The notes beneath the pieces are model-generated. The model had not been told where the DNA came from. It did no database searches and saw only the letters and a list, made by a program, of their open reading frames with translations. The position numbers were made by a program, and so were the translations under genes. A stretch of 64,000 nt of DNA, from NCBI GenBank assembly GCA_963639765.1, contig CAVHXA010000007.1, forward strand, positions 36,701-100,700. Direction: 5' to 3'. This DNA is from CAVHXA01 sp963639765. GTDB taxonomy: Bacteria; Bacillota; Clostridia; Oscillospirales; Oscillospiraceae. This document shows positions 60,668 through 64,000 of this stretch, one piece after another. Every line of letters starts with the position of its first letter. Position 1 is the stretch's first letter.

Positions 60668-60703
60668 AATCCACTGTACAATGTTTGTACAGTGGATTTT
60701 TAT
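60668..60703 (+). terminator. Terminator or operator after the LuxR gene
   Basis: AATCCACTGTACA and its exact complement, loop of 5, followed by TTTATTTT. The perfect 13-base arms could also be a binding site. Confidence 0.8.
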
Positions 60704-60726
60704 TTTCGCGGAAAGGAGGCACGCAC

Positions 60727-60966
60727 TTGATCCGAAGGTATCTCACAGCCGTTACACCGCTGCCAGACCATGTATTGCAGGTCGATTTTGTGTCCGGAAG
60801 TCGGCTTTTGCTGGACATGAAGCCATATCTGGATAAGATCCGTTTTCGCCCGCTTGCAGATGCGCGGGTGTGGAACAGCGCTGTGACCAACGGCATCTTT
60901 GTCCGCTTCGGCGATGTGGAGCTGAGCCACGATGAGATATTGTCCATGGCGGAACAGGAACATTGA
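60727..60966 (+). CDS. DUF2442 domain protein
   Basis: 79 residues. It begins at TTG 60727 with AAAGGAGG (60712-60719) 7 bases upstream; an ATG at 60646 would overlap the terminator and lacks a site. TAVTPLPDHVLQVDFVSGSR, LLLDMKPYLDKIRFRPLADA and NGIFVRFGDVELSHDEI fit the small DUF2442 family, which often sits near toxin-antitoxin or mobile genes and has no agreed function. It overlaps the upstream region of the next gene by nothing more than a 44-base gap. Confidence 0.8.
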   Translation: MIRRYLTAVTPLPDHVLQVDFVSGSRLLLDMKPYLDKIRFRPLADARVWNSAVTNGIFVRFGDVELSHDEILSMAEQEH

Positions 60967-61010
60967 TTGACTGCCGAAAAATAACAGCAAGAAATAAGGA
61001 GGAAGAAATC

Positions 61011-62732
61011 ATGAAACACATAAAAAGACTGCTGCCTGCTTTGCTGATCGCCGTCCTGTGTATGCTGCTGACAGCCTGCGGCGAAAAGGAGACATCCGTA
61101 ACCGTTGTGCTTGCCAACCACAGCGGACATGATATTTCATCCATCAGCATCACGCCATCGACCAGCAACGAGTGGGATACGGAATATGTCGACGGTATGC
61201 TCTATGACGGCGTCAGCGTCGAGGCGAATCTCGGCGCATACAAAGAATCCGAGCTTCCGGAGTTCAACATCCTTGTCTATAACAACGAGGACTATGTTTT
61301 GTATGACAATGACGTTGACGAGGTCGACTTTACCATTCACGACGGCGACTATATCGTATTTCTGCCGCCGGAAGAAACGTCCACCATCGTGATCTGCAAT
61401 TCGGAGGAATTCTACTCGCTATATGACAAATACGAGCTGCAGTATGATGAAAGTGAAGATCTGCAGTATGATGAAAGCGAGGACCTGCAGGATGATGAAA
61501 GTGAAGACCTGCAGGATGATGAAAGTGAGGACGTGACCGGCTATACCGCCGAAGAGCTTGGACAGACTGTTGACATTTCCGACTTTGCCGGTTGCTGGAA
61601 GCTGGAAAACGAGCCGCTCTACTTTGTCATCAATGAGGACTACGAGTGGATCACCATCAATCTCTACGGCGAGCAGGTCGGCCCCGGCTATGTTGTCACA
61701 CAGGAGGATTGCGTCACGCTGTACATGGAGGACGGATCAGAGCGTATTTCGCTCTGGCAGACCGCTTACGGTGACCTGAGTGACGCGGGCGGCAATATAC
61801 TTTCGCCCATGGACTATATTATGCTCCTGCCGACGCCGGAGGACGAATTGAACCAAACTGCATATTTCCCGGGCGGCTTTACCAACGTCACCATCAACTA
61901 CCCCATTCAGATGGAAGCACATGAGCATCCGAGCGTGAGCAATGCGCTGAGCTTCAATGCCGTGATGGAAGACGGCACCGAGGATTATTATTCCAATATT
62001 ATGATCGCATTCCAGCCCATCTCCGGCTTCGATCCCTACATGGAAAAGGGCTCTGCAAGCGCGAAGCCCTACATGGTGAAAATGCTTGATGACTTCATGA
62101 ACAGCATGTACGGCGACTATCTTCTGAAATCCTTCGGATCGGACTTCGTAGACAACGGAGATTATTATGGCCTGACCGGCTATATGTGGCTGGACGGATC
62201 CATTTTTGCCGATGGCCAGTCTCGGCCCGTGCGCGGTTGTATGGAGGTTCGGTACTATGGCCCAACGGGCTATGCGCTGGTAGCAACGACCATTGCGCTG
62301 GAAGACCGTATTTACAACTACTTTGATATCTGCAACAATATGCTCACGACCATCTCCTATACCGCCGGTTGGAGCACTGCGCCCAAGCCCGTGCCTGCAC
62401 AGCCAACCTATTCCGGTGACACCGGCGACTACGGCACGCCGTACTACTGGTACGATGAGGATGGTGATGTCTGGTACTGGAACGGCTACGAGAACGAATT
62501 CATCTGCTATGGCTCCGACGGTTATATCGACGATGATACGGGCGAGTACATGGAGGCGAACGACGCCGGCTGGGACTATGACGACGAGTACTACGATGAC
62601 TATGATCCGTGGTCTGACCCGGGCGATGGTTGGGGCGACTACGTTGACGACGATGGTTGGGGCGACTACGTTGACGACGATGGTTGGGGCGACTACGTTG
62701 ACGACGACGGTTGGGGCGATTACTTCGACTGA
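61011..62732 (+). CDS. Acidic lipoprotein with two kinds of tandem repeats
   Basis: The start at 61011 follows AAGGAGGAAG. Lipoprotein signal: LLPALLIAVLCMLLTAC. 574 residues, very rich in Asp, Glu and Tyr. Near residues 143-174 are four 8-residue units (LQYDESED or LQDDESED). The C-terminus has three 9-residue units DGWGDYVDD plus a last DGWGDYFD. Between them are GCWKLENEPLYFVINEDYEW (a domain seen in small-molecule or Ca-binding lipoproteins) and a large middle region I do not recognise. Asp-rich repeats suggest calcium binding or surface charge. It should sit on the outer face of the membrane, behind the LuxR gene in one direction. Confidence 0.8.
   Translation: MKHIKRLLPALLIAVLCMLLTACGEKETSVTVVLANHSGHDISSISITPSTSNEWDTEYVDGMLYDGVSVEANLGAYKESELPEFNILVYNNEDYVLYDNDVDEVDFTIHDGDYIVFLPPEETSTIVICNSEEFYSLYDKYELQYDESEDLQYDESEDLQDDESEDLQDDESEDVTGYTAEELGQTVDISDFAGCWKLENEPLYFVINEDYEWITINLYGEQVGPGYVVTQEDCVTLYMEDGSERISLWQTAYGDLSDAGGNILSPMDYIMLLPTPEDELNQTAYFPGGFTNVTINYPIQMEAHEHPSVSNALSFNAVMEDGTEDYYSNIMIAFQPISGFDPYMEKGSASAKPYMVKMLDDFMNSMYGDYLLKSFGSDFVDNGDYYGLTGYMWLDGSIFADGQSRPVRGCMEVRYYGPTGYALVATTIALEDRIYNYFDICNNMLTTISYTAGWSTAPKPVPAQPTYSGDTGDYGTPYYWYDEDGDVWYWNGYENEFICYGSDGYIDDDTGEYMEANDAGWDYDDEYYDDYDPWSDPGDGWGDYVDDDGWGDYVDDDGWGDYVDDDGWGDYFD
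61437..61532 (+). repeat. 24-base tandem repeat, four units
   Basis: Units CTGCAGTATGATGAAAGTGA and four more bases, then three variants. The third base changes are few, so the repeat is young. Confidence 0.85.
62625..62732 (+). repeat. 27-base tandem repeat, three units plus an altered last one
   Basis: Unit GATGGTTGGGGCGACTACGT and seven more bases; the units at 62625, 62652 and 62679 are identical. The final one ends in the stop codon. Confidence 0.88.
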
Positions 62733-62749
62733 TCGCAGGAGAAACGGAC

Positions 62750-63253
62750 ATGAAGAATAAACGCCTGATCGCACTGCTTCTGGCACTCACGTGCTTTGCA
62801 CTCGCGGGCTGCCGGAGGCAGGCGAAGCATACGGAGCCGGTTTCGGACGAAGCAGACGCGGATGTTGTCGGAGATGATTGGCGCACATGGGGCTGGATCA
62901 ACGACTGGGGCATCATCGAAATGGACGACGGAGAACAAATCACGCTGCTGTTGTGCGTATTCACAGAAAATGCGGTTCTGTTCTATGACGACGCGACGCA
63001 GACGGAATTTGCGGATCTGTTGTATCCATATGAGATCCCGGACGCAGAGGAGACGTTTGAATCGTTCTCCCTGTTAGACCAGAACGGCGACGGAAGCTCG
63101 GATGTGAAGCTCCTGTTCCTGCATGATGACGGAACGCAAACGGAGTTGTTCTGGTGCTGGAACGGCGAAGCGTTTGTCTTTGCCCCGGAGCTTGGCGGAG
63201 AAGGCCCCGCAGAGTATACACGCTCGGAAGAAGGCTGGGAGTATGTGCCATAG
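62750..63253 (+). CDS. Small lipoprotein with EF-hand-like loop
   Basis: The start at 62750 is preceded by AGGAGAAACGG. Lipoprotein signal: KNKRLIALLLALTCFALAGC. 167 residues. LLDQNGDGSSDVKLLFLHDD is a calcium-loop-like D-x-N-x-D-G-x-S-D, also used in VCBS/FG-GAP units, with ELFWCWNGEAFVF after it. It follows the acidic lipoprotein by 17 bases and is likely co-expressed; the two may form a surface complex. Function unknown. Confidence 0.75.
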   Translation: MKNKRLIALLLALTCFALAGCRRQAKHTEPVSDEADADVVGDDWRTWGWINDWGIIEMDDGEQITLLLCVFTENAVLFYDDATQTEFADLLYPYEIPDAEETFESFSLLDQNGDGSSDVKLLFLHDDGTQTELFWCWNGEAFVFAPELGGEGPAEYTRSEEGWEYVP

Positions 63254-63294
63254 GGACGTGAGACAAGGAAAGAACAGGAAAGAAGGTGGACAAT

Positions 63295-63489
63295 ATGCCT
63301 CTTTGGCTTGCTGTGGTGCTGCTGGTGCTGTCGCTGCTTGGGATCGTCCTCTCCCGCCGTTACTTGCGTAAACCGGTTCAAACAGTCTTCGTCATCCTCT
63401 GCGTCCTGTTGGCACTGGCATGCGCCGCTTATATCGGACTGACCATTCTGTTTGTGTATTCGGTACAGACCCAGCCGCCGGTATCGTAA
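63295..63489 (+). CDS. Small membrane protein
   Basis: 64 residues from the ATG at 63295 (67 from a GTG at 63286; AAGG spacing favours the ATG). Two hydrophobic helices: LWLAVVLLVLSLLGIVLS and VFVILCVLLALACAAYIGLT, with a basic RRYLRK between them, so both ends probably face outward or both inward. No family recognised. Last gene of the island transcript; a terminator follows at 63524-63548. Confidence 0.6.
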   Translation: MPLWLAVVLLVLSLLGIVLSRRYLRKPVQTVFVILCVLLALACAAYIGLTILFVYSVQTQPPVS

Positions 63490-63523
63490 AAAGAAATCAC
63501 CGCCAATGGCGGCAGAAAAGAGT

Positions 63524-63548
63524 AAAACAGGCCGCGAAGGCCTGTTTT
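63524..63548 (+). terminator. Terminator of the island operon
   Basis: AAAACAGGCC and GGCCTGTTTT, loop GCGAA; perfect stem. Confidence 0.85.
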
Positions 63549-63719
63549 GGGTGGGATCATTTTCTTCGTTTTACCGTGTTCCTGTTCTGGTTCAGCATCA
63601 TGACTTTCGCCGGTTAAGTTACCATTTCCTGATACCATGCGTGTATAACCACTGCGATCATGGACAAAGTTCCGGAACAACCGTCTGCGCGGCAGAGAAG
63701 AAAAACAAATAATAGAAGC

Positions 63720-63755
63720 AAAAAGCGAAGGCACCAAAAATGCCTTCGCTTTTTT
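63720..63755. terminator. Second, bidirectional terminator near the island end
   Basis: AAAAAGCGAAGGC and GCCTTCGCTTTTTT, loop of 9. Confidence 0.8.
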
Positions 63756-63832
63756 GTTTCTGCGTTGCACACCTAAATCCGTCAGCTAACAGTATTAAGG
63801 TTGAATTAGTTCCTTGTCGCTGTTAAATCAGC

Positions 63833-63852
63833 GGTTTCCGGGCTTTTTGCTG
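63833..63852 (+). repeat. Right direct repeat of the island (candidate attR)
   Basis: Same 20 bases as 57364-57383. The left half of the hairpin is missing here, so this copy is not a terminator. Confidence 0.75.
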
Positions 63853-63900
63853 TCTCAACGGGTTTGTAGAAAAACTGCAATTCCAGACTATTACAAAATG

Positions 63901-63940
63901 AAAACACCAGCTGCAATAACACAATCGCAACTGGTGTTTT
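63901..63940 (-). terminator. Terminator of tRNA-Gly
   Basis: AAAACACCAG and CTGGTGTTTT with a 20-base interior; on the minus strand it follows the tRNA by 7 bases. Confidence 0.8.
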
Positions 63941-63947
63941 AACCAAA

Positions 63948-64000
63948 AGCGGGTGACGAGACTCGGACTCGCTACCTCCACCTTGGCAAGGTGGCGCTCT
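63948..64000 (-). tRNA. tRNA-Gly (anticodon GCC), 3' part; 5' end outside window
   Basis: On the minus strand CCACC-TTGCCAA-GGTGG is the anticodon arm with GCC, GCGAG-TCCGAGT-CTCGT the T arm, and CACCCGC the 3' acceptor strand, then U as the discriminator base. No CCA is encoded (next bases TTT), so Cca must add it. The T loop reads TCCGAGT, not the usual TTCGAAT, which would put C at position 55. The D arm is cut by the window end. Confidence 0.88.

Larger units (their letters stand above)
57384..63832. mobile_element. Presumed inserted genomic island (6.45 kb)
   Basis: The segment between two 20-base direct repeats. The left copy completes the queA terminator, whereas the right copy is only a half hairpin, as expected for a target-site duplication. 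At the left border is the C-terminal end of a large serine recombinase. The island carries a LuxR regulator, a DUF2442 protein, two lipoproteins and a small membrane protein. Base use appears more GC-rich in the regulator than in the neighbouring core genes. No intact integrase is present, so the island is probably fixed. Confidence 0.65.
63490..63947. other. Island right end and spacer before tRNA
   Basis: Contains two terminators (63524-63548, 63720-63755), the right direct repeat (63833-63852) and the tRNA terminator. The open frames here have no ribosome binding site and are not believed. Confidence 0.5.

Noticed and set aside
63429..63770. Minus-strand frame of 113 codons at the island end
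   Set aside because: Runs through two terminators and has no ribosome binding site.
57384..63832. Complete prophage or conjugative element
   Set aside because: No phage structural, relaxase or coupling genes; only a recombinase relic.

Overview
The window looks like a chromosome segment from an anaerobic, low-to-mid GC Firmicute of the class Clostridia, possibly an Oscillospiraceae-like gut or sediment organism. The evidence is strong AGGAGG ribosome binding sites, some TTG and GTG starts, the pcrA-ligA pair, a SpoIID-type protein, an LplA-type solute-binding lipoprotein, a CDP-glycerol-transferase-like domain, oxygen-sensitive Fe-S flavoenzymes, and a tRNA gene without an encoded CCA end. 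The species cannot be named from sequence reading alone.

Layout. 1-2.1 kb: the end of a cupin protein and a solute-binding lipoprotein, followed by a group II intron remnant. 2.3-8.1 kb: a TrmH-type methyltransferase, two glycosyltransferases, a soluble hybrid histidine kinase and mtnN. 8.4-20.6 kb: DNA maintenance genes (pcrA, ligA, ruvX, a SWIM-SNF2 helicase) with an old-yellow-enzyme-type reductase among them, then a D-Ala-D-Ala carboxypeptidase. 20.9-26.3 kb: a catabolic-looking module (ene-reductase, DUF3870-like protein, 3-hydroxyacyl-CoA dehydrogenase, cyclase-family hydrolase) divergent from a MerR regulator. A textbook 19-bp-spacer MerR promoter drives the cyclase end. 26.6-36.9 kb: a MarR regulator, exonuclease III, a cyclophilin lipoprotein, topoisomerase III, an odd beta-helix protein with a Gly-Gly-Pro tract, CCA transferase, RNase Z and PepV. 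37.1-45.4 kb: a surface-glycan locus with a 3-amino-3,6-dideoxyhexose route, a very large multidomain glycosyltransferase, a CMP-sugar transferase and an aldolase fusion. 45.7-48.1 kb: three tandem NTF2-like proteins. 48.5-57.3 kb: a ferredoxin-nitroreductase, two envelope proteins, asd, a SpoIID-like protein and queA. 57.4-63.8 kb: an apparently inserted island. It is flanked by a 20-bp exact repeat of the queA terminator and carries the C-terminal remnant of a large serine recombinase, a MalT-like LuxR regulator, a DUF2442 protein and acidic repeat lipoproteins. The window ends inside a tRNA-Gly(GCC).

The most striking non-gene signal is a family of dispersed MITE-like repeats with ends of the form TARGGCAAYACCGC and its inverse. 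At least four protein genes use the outer TAA or TAG of such an end as their stop codon. The most striking protein signal is a Gly/Pro-rich low-complexity tract shared by three otherwise unrelated proteins: a cupin, a beta-helix protein and an NTF2-like protein. All calls come from reading the sequence; no database search was run.
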